DNA of 64,000 nucleotides from Planctomycetota bacterium (GCA_024226535.1 JAAELP010000155.1:1-64000); one strand, 5' to 3'. Counted from the stretch's first letter, positions 17,855 to 27,180 are shown. Numbers and translations are program-made. The notes: a model not told the origin generated them from the sequence alone.

Positions 17855-18736
17855 ATGCCGAGGGTGACGCGGGCGGCGTTGATTCAGGCGACGTGTGATG
17901 AACCGGGGGACTCGGCGCTGGAGAAGATCAAGCAGGCGATGATCGACAAGCACGTCGAGCTGATCGCGAAAGCGGCGGCGGACGGCGCGCGGATCTGCTG
18001 TCTCCAGGAGCTGTTCTACGGACCGTACTTCTGCGCCGAGCAGGACATGCGCTGGTACGACATGACCGAGCCGATTCCCGACGGCCCGACGGTCAAGCTC
18101 ATGCAGGGCCTCGCGAAGAAGCACCGGATGATCCTGGTCGTGCCCATCTACGAGGTGGACATGACCGGCGTGTTCTACAACTCCGCGGCGCTCATCGACG
18201 AGCACGGCGAGTACCTCGGGAAGTACCGCAAGCACCACATCCCCCACTGCCAGCCCGGGTTCTGGGAGAAGTTCTACTTCAAGCCGGGGAACCTCGGGTA
18301 TCCCGTGTGGCAGACGAGCGCGGGGCGAATCGGGATCTACATCTGCTACGACCGGCACTTCCCGGAAGGCGCGCGGGAGCTGGGGCTGAACGGGGCGGAG
18401 ATCGTCTTCAACCCGTCGGCGACGGTGGCGGGCCTGAGCGAGCATCTCTGGAAGCTCGAGCAGCCGGCGCACGCGGTCGCCAACCAGTACTTCGTGGGGG
18501 CGATCAACCGCGTGGGAACCGAGGCGCCGTGGAACATCGGCGAGTTCTACGGGCAGAGCTACTTCTGCAACCCCCGCGGGCAGATCGTCGCCGAGGGTCC
18601 GCGGGATCGCGACGCGGTCGTCGTCGCCGACCTCGACCTCGACGAGATCCGCGAAGTCCGCAACGTCTGGCAGTTCTTCCGCGACCGCCGGCCCGAGAGC
18701 TACACACGGATTTCGGAGGCCTCGGCGGCGACGTGA
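17855..18736 (+). CDS. Nitrilase-family beta-ureidopropionase (N-carbamoyl-beta-alanine amidohydrolase)
   Basis: 293 residues of the carbon-nitrogen hydrolase family. The catalytic triad is complete: Glu52 (CLQELFYGPYF), Lys126 (KYRKHHIPH) and Cys164 (YICYDRHFPEG). The KHHIP and GFWEKFYFKPGN segments and the long insertion GQSYFCNPRGQI fit the beta-ureidopropionase / N-carbamoylputrescine amidase branch. Within this locus the substrate is most likely N-carbamoyl-beta-alanine, the product of the dihydropyrimidinase encoded nearby. ATG 17855 is preferred over GTG 17846 because AAGGGTGG sits six bases before it. The permease gene begins 13 bases after the stop. Confidence 0.87.
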   Translation: MPRVTRAALIQATCDEPGDSALEKIKQAMIDKHVELIAKAAADGARICCLQELFYGPYFCAEQDMRWYDMTEPIPDGPTVKLMQGLAKKHRMILVVPIYEVDMTGVFYNSAALIDEHGEYLGKYRKHHIPHCQPGFWEKFYFKPGNLGYPVWQTSAGRIGIYICYDRHFPEGARELGLNGAEIVFNPSATVAGLSEHLWKLEQPAHAVANQYFVGAINRVGTEAPWNIGEFYGQSYFCNPRGQIVAEGPRDRDAVVVADLDLDEIREVRNVWQFFRDRRPESYTRISEASAAT

Positions 18737-18749
18737 CGATGAGGGGCGG

Positions 18750-20195
18750 GTGAGCGGCTCCCTCTCCAATCCAGATCTCGCGCCGTCCACCATCGAGCAG
18801 CGGACGTGGTCGATGTGGCACCTCGCCGCGCTGTGGGTCGGCATGGCGGTGTGCATTCCGACGTACACGCTCGCGGCGAACATGATCGCGCAGGGCATGA
18901 GCTGGTGGCAGGCCGTGCTCACCGTCATGCTCGGCAACGTCATCGTGCTCGTGCCGATGGTGCTCAACGGGCACGGGGGAACGAAGTACGGCGTGCCGTT
19001 CCCGGTTCTGGTGCGGGCCAGCTTCGGAACGAGCGGCGCCCACGTGGCGGCGATCGCCCGGGCCCTCGTCGCGTGCGGATGGTTCGGCATCCAGACGTGG
19101 ATCGGCGGGTGGGCGATCTACCAGATCTTCGGGGCGCTCGACTGGATCGACATCGCCCTGGACACCAACAAGCTGCCGGGGCTCGGGATCACGCTCACGC
19201 AGTTCCTCTGCTTCCTCGGGTTCTGGTTCCTCAACCTGATCGTCGTTCTCCGCGGGATCGAGAGCATCAAGATCCTGGAGACCTGGGCGGCGCCGTTCCT
19301 GCTGCTCATGGGCGTCGCGCTGCTCGTCTGGGCGGTCACGAAGGTGGACGACATCGGCGCGCTGTTCGCGCAGAAGTCGCGGTTCGAGCGGCCGGGGCAG
19401 TTCTGGGCGGTGTTCTTCCCGCAGCTCACGGCGATGGTCGGATTCTGGGCGACGCTCAGCCTGAACATCCCGGACTTCACGCGCTACTGCCGCTCGCAGG
19501 GCGCTCAGGCGGCTGGTCAGATCATCGGCCTGCCGACCACGATGACGCTCTTCTGCTTCATCGGCGTCGTCGTGACCGCGGCCACGGTGCTGCTGTTCGG
19601 CAAGGCCATCTGGGATCCGGTCGCCCTCGTGCCGATGCTCGGCAGCACCACCGTCGTCGTGATCGCCCTCTTCGCGCTGACGATCGCCACGCTGTCCACG
19701 AACATCGCCGCGAACGTCGTGAGCCCCGCCAACGGATTCTCGAACATCGCGCCCCGCGCGATCAGCTTCCGCGTCGGCGGGCTGATCACGTGCTTCATCG
19801 GCGTGATCATCATGCCGTGGTACCTGTACAACGACCTCGGCAACTACATCTTCACGTGGCTCATCGGCTACGGCGCGCTGCTCGGGCCGATCGCGGGCAT
19901 CATGCTGTGCGACTACTTCCTGTTGCGGAAGACACGCCTCGACCTCGATGCGCTCTACGACCCCAAGGGCATCTACGGCGGCGTCAACTGGCGGGCGATC
20001 ATCACGCTGGTGCTGGCGGTCCTGCCCAACCTGCCGGGTTTCATCAACGCGGCCACGGGCATGTCGTACTTCCCCGCGTTCTTCGACCACATCTACAGCT
20101 ACGCGTGGTTCGTCGGACTGCCGCTGTCGGTGATCGTCTACTACGTGCTGATGCGCGGGCGGGCCCTCCCGGCGGACCAACGCCCCGGCGAGTAG
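18750..20195 (+). CDS. NCS1-family nucleobase permease
   Basis: 481 residues with about twelve hydrophobic segments; the N-terminal WSMWHLAALWVGMAVCIPTYTL and the glycine-rich GTKYGVPFPVLVRASFG block place it in the NCS1 family of sodium- or proton-coupled nucleobase/hydantoin/allantoin transporters (Mhp1 relatives). Inside the pyrimidine catabolism locus it most likely imports uracil, thymine or a dihydropyrimidine across the inner membrane; the exact substrate cannot be read from sequence. It starts at GTG 18750 with GAGGGG just upstream. It follows the nitrilase gene by 13 bases and precedes the aminotransferase gene by 27, so these are probably one transcript. Confidence 0.88.
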   Translation: MSGSLSNPDLAPSTIEQRTWSMWHLAALWVGMAVCIPTYTLAANMIAQGMSWWQAVLTVMLGNVIVLVPMVLNGHGGTKYGVPFPVLVRASFGTSGAHVAAIARALVACGWFGIQTWIGGWAIYQIFGALDWIDIALDTNKLPGLGITLTQFLCFLGFWFLNLIVVLRGIESIKILETWAAPFLLLMGVALLVWAVTKVDDIGALFAQKSRFERPGQFWAVFFPQLTAMVGFWATLSLNIPDFTRYCRSQGAQAAGQIIGLPTTMTLFCFIGVVVTAATVLLFGKAIWDPVALVPMLGSTTVVVIALFALTIATLSTNIAANVVSPANGFSNIAPRAISFRVGGLITCFIGVIIMPWYLYNDLGNYIFTWLIGYGALLGPIAGIMLCDYFLLRKTRLDLDALYDPKGIYGGVNWRAIITLVLAVLPNLPGFINAATGMSYFPAFFDHIYSYAWFVGLPLSVIVYYVLMRGRALPADQRPGE

Positions 20196-20222
20196 AATGG
20201 GCGCTTCCAGGTGAGGTGCCCC

Positions 20223-21584
20223 ATGACCCAGACCACGACCGCCCCGACGTTGCCCCCCTTCGACCAGTCGCCGGTTCCCTACACCGGCCCGAGCAAGGCC
20301 GACGTGCTCGCGATGCGTCGCGAGTACCTCACGCCCGCCCTGCTCACGATGTACCGCGACCCGATCATGATCGTCGAGGGGAAGATGCAGTATCTCTTCG
20401 ACGAGACGGGCAAGCGCTACCTCGACGGGTTTGCGGGCATCGTCTCCGTGAGCGTCGGCCACTGCCATCCCAAGGTGATCGACGCCGTCCGCGAGCAGAA
20501 CGAGCGGCTCCAGCACACGACGACGATCTACCTGCACCCCAACATCGCGCTGTTCGCGAAGAAGCTCGCCGGCACCTTCCCCGCCGGCAGCAACCTCGAC
20601 GTCGTCTACTTCATGAACAGCGGCAGCGAGGCGAACGACGCGGCAGTCCTGATGGCGCGGGCGTTCACCGGCAACTACGACATGATCGCACTGCGCAACG
20701 CCTACCACGGCGGCTCGCAGGGTGCGATGGCCCTCACCGCCCACAGCACGTGGAAGTTCAACGTGCCCCACAGTTTCGGCGTGCACCACGCGGTACTCCC
20801 GGATCGCTACCACGGACCTCACGGCTACGACGACCCCGACGCCGGCGCCAAGTACGCCGCGGACGTCCTGAGCCTGGTCCAGCACGGCACGAGCGGCGAG
20901 ATCGCCGGGTTCATCTGCGAGCCGATGCAGGGCGTCGGCGGCGTGGTCGAGATGCCGCCGGGGTATCTCCAGGCCGTGTACGCGCAGGTCCGGAAGGCCG
21001 GCGGCCTGTGCATCGCCGACGAGGTCCAGACGGGTTTCGGGCGCACCGGCGACGGCTTCTGGGGCTTCGAGAACCACGGCGTCGTGCCGGACATCGTCAC
21101 GATGGCCAAGGGCATCGGCAACGGCGCTCCGCTCGCCGCGTGCGTCACGCGGTCGGAGATCGCCCAGACGCTCAGCGCGCGGGTCCACTTCAACACGTTC
21201 GGCGGCAACCCCGTCTCTTGCGCGCAGGGGATGGCCACGCTCGACGTCCTGCTCGACGAGAACGTGCAGGCGCACGCGAAGCAGGTCGGGAAGCGGCTGC
21301 TCGACGGGCTTCGCGAACTCCAGCGCATGCACGCGCTCATCGGCGACATCCGCGGCCGCGGCCTCATGGTCGGCGTCGAGTTGGTCACCGATCGGAAGAC
21401 GAAGCAGCCCGCGACGCAACAGACCGCCGACGTCCTGGAACGCACCAAGGACCTCGGCCTGCTCGTCGGCAAGGGCGGCTACTTCGGAAACGTCCTGCGC
21501 ATCAAGCCGCCGATGTGCCTCACCGAGGCCGACATCGACTTCATGCTCAGCGTGCTCGACGTCGCCATCGGCGAAGCCAAATAG
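20223..21584 (+). CDS. Class III aminotransferase, probably beta-alanine transaminase
   Basis: 453 residues. A PLP-dependent class III (omega) aminotransferase: YFMNSGSEANDAAV phosphate-binding loop, CEPMQGVGG, ADEVQTGFGRTG, and the PLP Lys296 in TMAKGIGNG. It resembles alanine-glyoxylate aminotransferase 2 and the enzymes that use beta-alanine or beta-aminoisobutyrate. In this locus it should convert beta-alanine to malonate semialdehyde, feeding the dehydrogenase encoded at the head of the run. The ATG at 20223 sits behind AGGTGAGGTG; the GTG at 20211 is part of that site. The amino acceptor (pyruvate or 2-oxoglutarate) is not predictable. Confidence 0.86.
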   Translation: MTQTTTAPTLPPFDQSPVPYTGPSKADVLAMRREYLTPALLTMYRDPIMIVEGKMQYLFDETGKRYLDGFAGIVSVSVGHCHPKVIDAVREQNERLQHTTTIYLHPNIALFAKKLAGTFPAGSNLDVVYFMNSGSEANDAAVLMARAFTGNYDMIALRNAYHGGSQGAMALTAHSTWKFNVPHSFGVHHAVLPDRYHGPHGYDDPDAGAKYAADVLSLVQHGTSGEIAGFICEPMQGVGGVVEMPPGYLQAVYAQVRKAGGLCIADEVQTGFGRTGDGFWGFENHGVVPDIVTMAKGIGNGAPLAACVTRSEIAQTLSARVHFNTFGGNPVSCAQGMATLDVLLDENVQAHAKQVGKRLLDGLRELQRMHALIGDIRGRGLMVGVELVTDRKTKQPATQQTADVLERTKDLGLLVGKGGYFGNVLRIKPPMCLTEADIDFMLSVLDVAIGEAK

Positions 21585-21585
21585 T

Positions 21586-21639
21586 CCCCGCCACCCCCGC
21601 CATCCCCGCCATCCCCGCCATCCCCGCCATCCCCGCCAT
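21586..21639. repeat. Tandem 9-bp repeat, six units
   Basis: Six head-to-tail copies of ccccgccat (the first copy ends in c) fill the 63-base gap between the convergent aminotransferase and dihydropyrimidinase genes. Non-coding; a microsatellite likely to vary in copy number. Confidence 0.9.
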
Positions 21640-21647
21640 CTCCACGC

Positions 21648-23030
21648 TCAGTGCGTCGGAACCCGCTTCAGCAGCTTCCCGTGCCCGTGCGCCCCGACGA
21701 ACTCGCCGCCGCGCACCACGACCTCGCCGCGCACCGTCACCGTGTCCGCTCTCCCCGTGATCTCCCAGCCCTCGAACGCGCTGTAGTCGGTGGCCATCGC
21801 GTGCGTCTTCGCGGAGATGACGCCGGTGTGGTCCGGATTCCAGATGCACAGGTCGGCGTCGGCCCCCACCGCGACCGTTCCCTTGCCCTCGAGCCCGAAG
21901 ATCCGCGCCGCCTGCGTGCTCGCACAGTCGACGAAGGTGTGCAGGTCGATCCGCCCCGTGGCCACCCCGTGCGTGTAGAGCAGCTCGATGCGGTTCTGCA
22001 CGGAGGGGATGCCGTTGGGAATCCTGGTGAAGTCGCCGCGCCCCATCTCCTTCTGGCCTTCGAAGTCGAAGGGCGCATGATCCGTGGCCACGGTGCTGAT
22101 CAGGCGATCACGCACGGCGTTCCAGAGGAACGGCTGCTGTGAGCTGTCCCGCACCGGCGGCGACATGACGTACTTGGCCCCTTCGAATCCCGGCTGCTCC
22201 GCGTAGGAGTTGTCGAGCACGAGGTACGGGATGACCGTCTCGACCCACGCCCGGACGCCGCGGTCGATCGCGCGCCGCGCCGCGTCCACGGCGAGCTGGC
22301 AGGAGGTGTGCACGACGTAGACGTGCGCGCTCGTCATCTCGGCGAACGTCATCAGGTGGTTCACGCCCTCCGCCTCGACCAGCGTCGGACGCGAAATCTC
22401 GTGAAAGCCCGGATCGCCGTTGCCGGCGGCGAGCAGTTCGCGCTGCCGCTCGTCGATCAGCGTCTCGTTCTCACAGTGCGCGGTGACGATCACGCCGAGC
22501 TCGCGGGCGAGCCGCAACGTGTGGTACAGCTCCGGGTCGGTGACGCCGAACGCGCCCTTGTACGCGAGGAACACCTTGAACGACGCGATCCCGCCGGCGA
22601 CGATCTCGCGGAGCTGCGACTCCACGGCGTCGTCGTACCGCGTCACGCCCATGTGGAACGTGTAGTCGCACGCCGAGAGGCCGTCTGCCTTGCCACGCCA
22701 CAGCTCGAGAGCCTCCGCCGGCTCCTCCGTCCGCGACGGGCAGACCATTTCGATCAGCGACGTCGTGCCCCCGAGCAGCGCCGCCTTCGACACGGATCCG
22801 TAGTCGTCCTTCGCGTACGTGCCCATGAACGGCAGGTACACATGGACGTGGGGGTCGATGAAACCGGGAAAGACGTACTTGCCCGACGCGTCGATGACCT
22901 CCGCGCCGGGCACGGATGCGGGATCGATCTCCGCCTCGATGCGGCGGACGGTCTCGCCTTCGCAATAGACGTCCGCGGTGTAGTCGTCCGTCGCGGTGAT
23001 GACGCGACCGTTCTTGATCAGGATGGCCAT
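21648..23030 (-). CDS. hydA: Dihydropyrimidinase (D-hydantoinase family)
   Basis: 460 residues of the cyclic amidohydrolase family. It opens dihydrouracil/dihydrothymine rings to N-carbamoyl-beta-amino acids. All binuclear-metal ligands are present at the family positions: His61 and His63 (DPHVHVYLPF), the carboxylated Lys152 (SFKVFLAYKG), His185 (TAHCEN), His241 (VVHTSC) and Asp318 (ATDHAPF). The ATG at 23030 begins one base after the TGA of the PreA-like gene, so the two are translated from one message and probably coupled. This pair points toward the plus-strand nitrilase-permease-aminotransferase run and ends head-on with it across a short tandem repeat. Confidence 0.93.
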   Translation of the reverse strand: MAILIKNGRVITATDDYTADVYCEGETVRRIEAEIDPASVPGAEVIDASGKYVFPGFIDPHVHVYLPFMGTYAKDDYGSVSKAALLGGTTSLIEMVCPSRTEEPAEALELWRGKADGLSACDYTFHMGVTRYDDAVESQLREIVAGGIASFKVFLAYKGAFGVTDPELYHTLRLARELGVIVTAHCENETLIDERQRELLAAGNGDPGFHEISRPTLVEAEGVNHLMTFAEMTSAHVYVVHTSCQLAVDAARRAIDRGVRAWVETVIPYLVLDNSYAEQPGFEGAKYVMSPPVRDSSQQPFLWNAVRDRLISTVATDHAPFDFEGQKEMGRGDFTRIPNGIPSVQNRIELLYTHGVATGRIDLHTFVDCASTQAARIFGLEGKGTVAVGADADLCIWNPDHTGVISAKTHAMATDYSAFEGWEITGRADTVTVRGEVVVRGGEFVGAHGHGKLLKRVPTH

Positions 23031-23031
23031 T

Positions 23032-24225
23032 TCAGTTCTCTTCGTCGCTGCCGCGACTGACCAGCTTGTCGCTCTGCTCCACGAACCGGTCACCTTCCCA
23101 CGCCGCGTCCTTCGTGACCATGCCGGCCTTCGCCGCCCGCTCGGCGGCCTTCACTTCCGCCTGCCGGCGGACCAGTTCAGCGTGCGTCGTGAAGTAGCGA
23201 AGGCTGTGCCCGCGGAAATCCTCGATGCGCTCGAACCCGTGCTTGTCCATGAACGCGCTGAGACCGTCGGCGAGCGTGGTGAGGAGCTTGTAGCCGTGGA
23301 TCATCACGCCCGTGCAGACCTGGACGGTCTGGGCGCCGAGCAGGAGGAACTGCGCCGCGTCCTCGCCGGTCTCCACGCCCCCGATCGCCGAGAGGCTCCG
23401 GTCGAGGAACGCCCCGGCGATCGGCAGCTCATCGCCCTCGGGGATCGGGGCGCCGCAGCCGCCGCCGAACATCATCGTGGCAAGCTCCATCACCATGCGG
23501 AGGGCGATGGGGCGCACCGCCTTGCACGAGTAGCCGCCGGGCACCGTGTAGCCCTCGACCGTCGGCTCCGGGCGCAGCGTGTCGAGGTTGACGCCCATCA
23601 CCGACAGGATGGTGTTGATCGCGCTGATCCCCTCGCACCCGGCCTCCAGCGCGACCCGCGCGGGGTCGACGATGCACGTGACGTTCGGCGTCATCTTCGC
23701 CCACACGGGCTTCGTCGCCGCGGCGTTCACCCACCCGCAGACTTCCGCGAGGATCTCCGGATCCTGGCCCATCGCCGAGCCCATCTTCCGCTCGGGCAGG
23801 CCGTGGGGGCAGGAGAAGTTCAGCTCGAAGGCGTCGACCCCGGTCTCCTCGCAACGCTCGATGATCTCCACCCACGCGTCCCGCTCGCACTCCTCCATGA
23901 TCGAGGCGATGAGCACGCGGTCGGGGTAGTCGTTCTTGATCTTCCGGAACTCGTCGAGCCAGACGTCGAACGGGCGATCGCTGATCAGCTCGATGTTCTC
24001 CCAGCCCAGCACCTCCCGCGAGCCGGAAGCGCGCATCCGCGCATAGCGCGGCGCGACGTTGACGACCTTCGTCGCGTCGAGGCTGATCGTCTTGGCGATA
24101 ACCGCGCCCCAGCCCTCGTCGAAGGCCTTGCCGATCACGTTGGCGTTCGTGCCCGGCGGTCCGGACCCGATCACGAACGGGTTGGGAAGCGTCAGGCCAT
24201 CGACGGTGACGGAGAGATCGGCCAT
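23032..24225 (-). CDS. preA: Dihydropyrimidine dehydrogenase, PreA-type subunit without ferredoxin domain
   Basis: 397 residues. The TIM-barrel belongs to the dihydroorotate/dihydropyrimidine dehydrogenase family, with the FMN-binding and substrate loop FELNFSCPHGLPERKMG carrying the catalytic Cys139, and KPVWAKMTPNV, GYSCKAVRPIALR and GGVETGEDAAQFLLLGAQ. Typical PreA ends in a ferredoxin-like domain with two CxxCxxC clusters; here the C-terminus is a charged helix (AERAAKAGMVTKDAAW) with no cysteine cluster, and no PreT partner is in the window. Electron supply is therefore unclear. A perfect TATAAT ends six bases before the ATG with no Shine-Dalgarno, predicting a leaderless message for the preA-hydA pair. 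Confidence 0.88.
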   Translation of the reverse strand: MADLSVTVDGLTLPNPFVIGSGPPGTNANVIGKAFDEGWGAVIAKTISLDATKVVNVAPRYARMRASGSREVLGWENIELISDRPFDVWLDEFRKIKNDYPDRVLIASIMEECERDAWVEIIERCEETGVDAFELNFSCPHGLPERKMGSAMGQDPEILAEVCGWVNAAATKPVWAKMTPNVTCIVDPARVALEAGCEGISAINTILSVMGVNLDTLRPEPTVEGYTVPGGYSCKAVRPIALRMVMELATMMFGGGCGAPIPEGDELPIAGAFLDRSLSAIGGVETGEDAAQFLLLGAQTVQVCTGVMIHGYKLLTTLADGLSAFMDKHGFERIEDFRGHSLRYFTTHAELVRRQAEVKAAERAAKAGMVTKDAAWEGDRFVEQSDKLVSRGSDEEN

Positions 24226-24231
24226 GCGGGG

Positions 24232-24237
24232 ATTATA
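24232..24237 (-). promoter_or_regulatory. -10 hexamer TATAAT, six bases before preA
   Basis: A consensus -10 box directly precedes the start codon with no room for a leader, so transcription would begin at or next to the A of ATG. No good -35 is seen. Confidence 0.6.
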
Positions 24238-24293
24238 ATGAACGCGATGCGCGGCGCGACCTTCAGCGTGCGCTATCGACGCTGAACAGATGT

Positions 24294-24328
24294 TAAAGAA
24301 AAACCTCTCCCCGCGGTCGGGGAGAGGT
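24294..24328 (-). terminator. Rho-independent terminator
   Basis: An 11-base-pair perfect stem (24303-24313 with 24318-24328, loop cggt), followed on the minus strand by TTTTTCTTT. It lies 22 bases after the stop of the minus-strand metalloprotease gene and would insulate it from preA. Confidence 0.85.
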
Positions 24329-24349
24329 GAAGAGCGAGCATGAGCGGTC

Positions 24350-26962
24350 TTACGGGCAGGGACCGAAGGCCGCGATCACCGCCAGGATGTCCGCGAAATC
24401 GACGTTGCCGTTGCCGCTGAGATCCTCGGGGCACGGCACGCCGCACGGACCCCAGGCGGAGATGATCGAAAGGATGTCGCCGAAGCCGACGTCACCGGAC
24501 GCATCGAGGTCGGCCGGACACGGCGGCGTGCAGGTGCCCGCATCGCACGGCATGTCGTCGCCCTGGTAGGTGCCGCCCGTGGTGGCACAGTCGCCGGCCG
24601 TCGCGACCGAGCAGGTGCCATCCGTCGCGCAGCACGCGCCCGTCGGATCCGGCGGCGTGCATGGATTCGGTGAGCACGGCATGTCGTCGCCCTGGTAGAT
24701 GCCGCCCGTGCCGGCACAGTCGCCGGCCGTCGCGACCGAGCAGGTGCCATCCGTCGCGCAGCACGCGCCCGTCGGATCCGGCGGCGTGCACGGATTCGGT
24801 GAGCACGACGTACCGATGCCCTGGAACGTGCCGCCCATCGTCGAGCAGTCGCCGGGGTTGGTCAGCTCACAGGTTCCGCCGGTGAGACAGCAGCCGCCGG
24901 CGTCGAGACACGCGGCGGTGATCACCACCGTGCCGGTGCCGACCGCGCCCTGCGGGCTCGCCGCGCTCGTGTGCCCACCGATGCGGATCAGGAAGGTGGT
25001 GTCGGCGAACCCGCCGAAGGTCACCTCGGACTGCACCCCGCAGAAATCGTCGTTGCATGCGATGACCTCGAGCGATCCGACCGGACACGGCGACGTGTAC
25101 ACGCCGATCTTCGTGTCATAGTCGCTGCCGCAAAGGCTGGCGGTGAAGTTGCCGCCGCACGGCGCGGTGAACTCGAACCAGATGTCCGCCGCGATGTCCT
25201 CGTCTTCACCGCTGTCGCACAACGCGGGCTCGAACGGGCCGTCCGTCGTCGCCCCGAAGGTCGAGAAGGGCGTGCTCCCGAGGCTGACCACGATCGGGTT
25301 CGCGCAGTCGTCGTTCGTCGGGGCGTCCGCCTGAAGCACGCGGATCCCGTAGTCCTCGACCTCGCCGCGGGACGTCGTGCCGCACGGATCGACGACCGGG
25401 TTCTGCGTGCTGCGCTGGATGCGGGTGCGGAGACGCGTGTCGCCGATCGTCGCGTGGCCAGGCACGTTGATGACCGTCGAGTACGGACCGGGGCCGGACA
25501 TCGAGATATCGATCGTCTCATCGGCGTCGTGGAAGTCACCGTCGAGGTTCCAGTCGATCCAGACACCGCCGAGGTCGTTGGAGTTGGCGTTGCCGATCGT
25601 GAGGCTGAACGGCACCGCCTCTCCGAGCTGGACGGATCCGGAGATGATCGTGAAGTCGGAGTACGCGCTCGTGCCGCTGCTGTTGTTCACACCCGCATAC
25701 TGGACGTTCGTGATGTGCTCGTTGCTCGGGACCAGGCTGGAGGCGTCGCAGAAGACGCCGCTCAGGCACGACCGGCTGTTGCGGTGGGCGACGATCGAGT
25801 TGATCGATCCCTGGATGAAGGTATTGGCGCAGTTGAGGCTGCTCCGCATGGTCGTGGTGCAGGGATCGCAGTGGAACGCGCCCCAGAGGTGACCAAGCTC
25901 GTGCGCGGAGAGGTCCGTCTCGCACGAAAAGTTGCCGACGTTGTTCTGGGCGAGACAGTACGCGCTGCTCGTGCAGATGCCGCCGATCGTGAACGCGATG
26001 CCGATCGTGCTTCCGCTCAGGTTCCGGCCCGTGAAGAGGTGGGCGACGTCACGCACGATGTCGCCGTGGTTGTTCAGCCACCGGCTGCGGAACTGGTCGA
26101 GCAGCCCGCCGGCGGAGTTGGTCGTGTACACCTGCGAGGTACGAACGATGATGGCCACGACCCCGTGCCTGATCTGCACCTCGGACTCGTACTGCGAGTT
26201 GATGGTGTTGATCACCAGGTTGACGCGGTTCTCGACGTTCTGGATCGAGGATCCCCACTCCTGGTAGTACTGGAAGTCCGCGTCGATGGCGAGCTCGGCG
26301 AGCGACAGGTCGTCGATTCCGTCAGCGGCGCCGTCCGATTCCACCTGGGTCGGTTGGCCCATCTCGTCCGCCAGCAGCTTGTCGTTGACCGGGCATGAGC
26401 CCTCGATCGGCAGCACGTCGAGCTCGTGATAGACCACGTGCGTCTCGAACGGAAGCCCGGCGACGAAGTTGGACACCGGCTCGACCCACCAACGCTCACC
26501 GTTGGAGAAGGTGATGACCGCGTGCATGCCGTCTTCGAGCATCCCGCCGGCGACCGTGCTGCCCTCATCCTCGAGGACGACACCGCGGAGCGTGTTCACG
26601 GGCCCCGCCTCGACCTCCTCGAGGTGATCCGGACCATCCGAGCGATAAACCCGGTATCCCGACCCGCGCACGGAATGCGGCGCGAGATCGATCGTCCAGG
26701 CCTGGCCGTCGATCTCGACGGTGGTCGCGAGCGGCACGCCGTACACGTGGTCGTACTCCACGGTGACAAGCTCGCTGCGGCTGAGCCCCATGCTCGCGTT
26801 GATGTACTCGTGGATCTGCCAGAGCGTCGCGTCCTTGGACTGGATCTCTGATCCGGACCGGGGGCCCGGGGGCGTCGCCTCGACGCTCGCCGTGAGACCT
26901 CCGAAACCGATGAGCGCCGCCACCGCGGCACACCGGACAAATCCCGTACAGAACTGGTGCAT
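24350..26962 (-). CDS. Exported zinc metalloprotease with GEVED, Cys-rich and dockerin-like domains
   Basis: 870 residues behind AGAGGAGC. A signal peptide (about 1-30) leads to a prodomain-like region. The metzincin zinc site is HELGHLWGAFH at 354-364, with the third His and following CD as in M12B-like/reprolysin-type proteases. A GEVED domain follows (about 420-560, ending EVEDYGIRV), then a beta-sandwich (about 560-690, WFEFTAPCGG) of pre-peptidase type, three Cys-rich GGCC/GACC repeats (about 700-810, each with four or more Cys) and two dockerin-like units (DLDASGDVGFGDILSIISAW, DLSGNGNVDFADILAVIAAF). It probably degrades proteins outside the cell. Two of the Cys-rich repeats are nearly identical over about 45 residues, indicating a recent internal duplication. 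Confidence 0.87.
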   Translation of the reverse strand: MHQFCTGFVRCAAVAALIGFGGLTASVEATPPGPRSGSEIQSKDATLWQIHEYINASMGLSRSELVTVEYDHVYGVPLATTVEIDGQAWTIDLAPHSVRGSGYRVYRSDGPDHLEEVEAGPVNTLRGVVLEDEGSTVAGGMLEDGMHAVITFSNGERWWVEPVSNFVAGLPFETHVVYHELDVLPIEGSCPVNDKLLADEMGQPTQVESDGAADGIDDLSLAELAIDADFQYYQEWGSSIQNVENRVNLVINTINSQYESEVQIRHGVVAIIVRTSQVYTTNSAGGLLDQFRSRWLNNHGDIVRDVAHLFTGRNLSGSTIGIAFTIGGICTSSAYCLAQNNVGNFSCETDLSAHELGHLWGAFHCDPCTTTMRSSLNCANTFIQGSINSIVAHRNSRSCLSGVFCDASSLVPSNEHITNVQYAGVNNSSGTSAYSDFTIISGSVQLGEAVPFSLTIGNANSNDLGGVWIDWNLDGDFHDADETIDISMSGPGPYSTVINVPGHATIGDTRLRTRIQRSTQNPVVDPCGTTSRGEVEDYGIRVLQADAPTNDDCANPIVVSLGSTPFSTFGATTDGPFEPALCDSGEDEDIAADIWFEFTAPCGGNFTASLCGSDYDTKIGVYTSPCPVGSLEVIACNDDFCGVQSEVTFGGFADTTFLIRIGGHTSAASPQGAVGTGTVVITAACLDAGGCCLTGGTCELTNPGDCSTMGGTFQGIGTSCSPNPCTPPDPTGACCATDGTCSVATAGDCAGTGGIYQGDDMPCSPNPCTPPDPTGACCATDGTCSVATAGDCATTGGTYQGDDMPCDAGTCTPPCPADLDASGDVGFGDILSIISAWGPCGVPCPEDLSGNGNVDFADILAVIAAFGPCP

Positions 26963-27180
26963 TGGAAGCTCCTCTTGAGCCGGCGCGAGAACGGCCGGCA
27001 CCTCAACCTCGCATCCCGATATAGCTTAGAACGGCCTCCGAGCTCCTCATCGAGCCCGTACCTCGTTCACCCGTACGTCTCCCAACCTCGCCCGGTTGCA
27101 ACCGGACACAGTGATCACCGCTCCCGACCGCCCTCAGGGCACTCCTGGTGGGTTTGGCGGGTCTGGGAGATCGACGCCCG
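26963..27180. other. Intergenic region upstream of the metalloprotease gene
   Basis: 218 bases between the metalloprotease start and the end of the sulfatase-PhoD gene, both on the minus strand. It should contain the protease promoter; the only AT-rich candidate is CTATATC (minus strand) near 27018-27024. No reading frame or repeat stands out. Confidence 0.35.

Noticed and set aside
18504..21419. Very long minus-strand frame (971 codons) opposite the permease and aminotransferase genes
   Set aside because: It lies antisense to well-recognised genes and its translation is a low-complexity Arg/Ala/Val/Asp mix; long antisense frames are expected at this base composition.
21586..21639. Possible CRISPR array
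   Set aside because: Units are 9 bases, head to tail, with no spacers.
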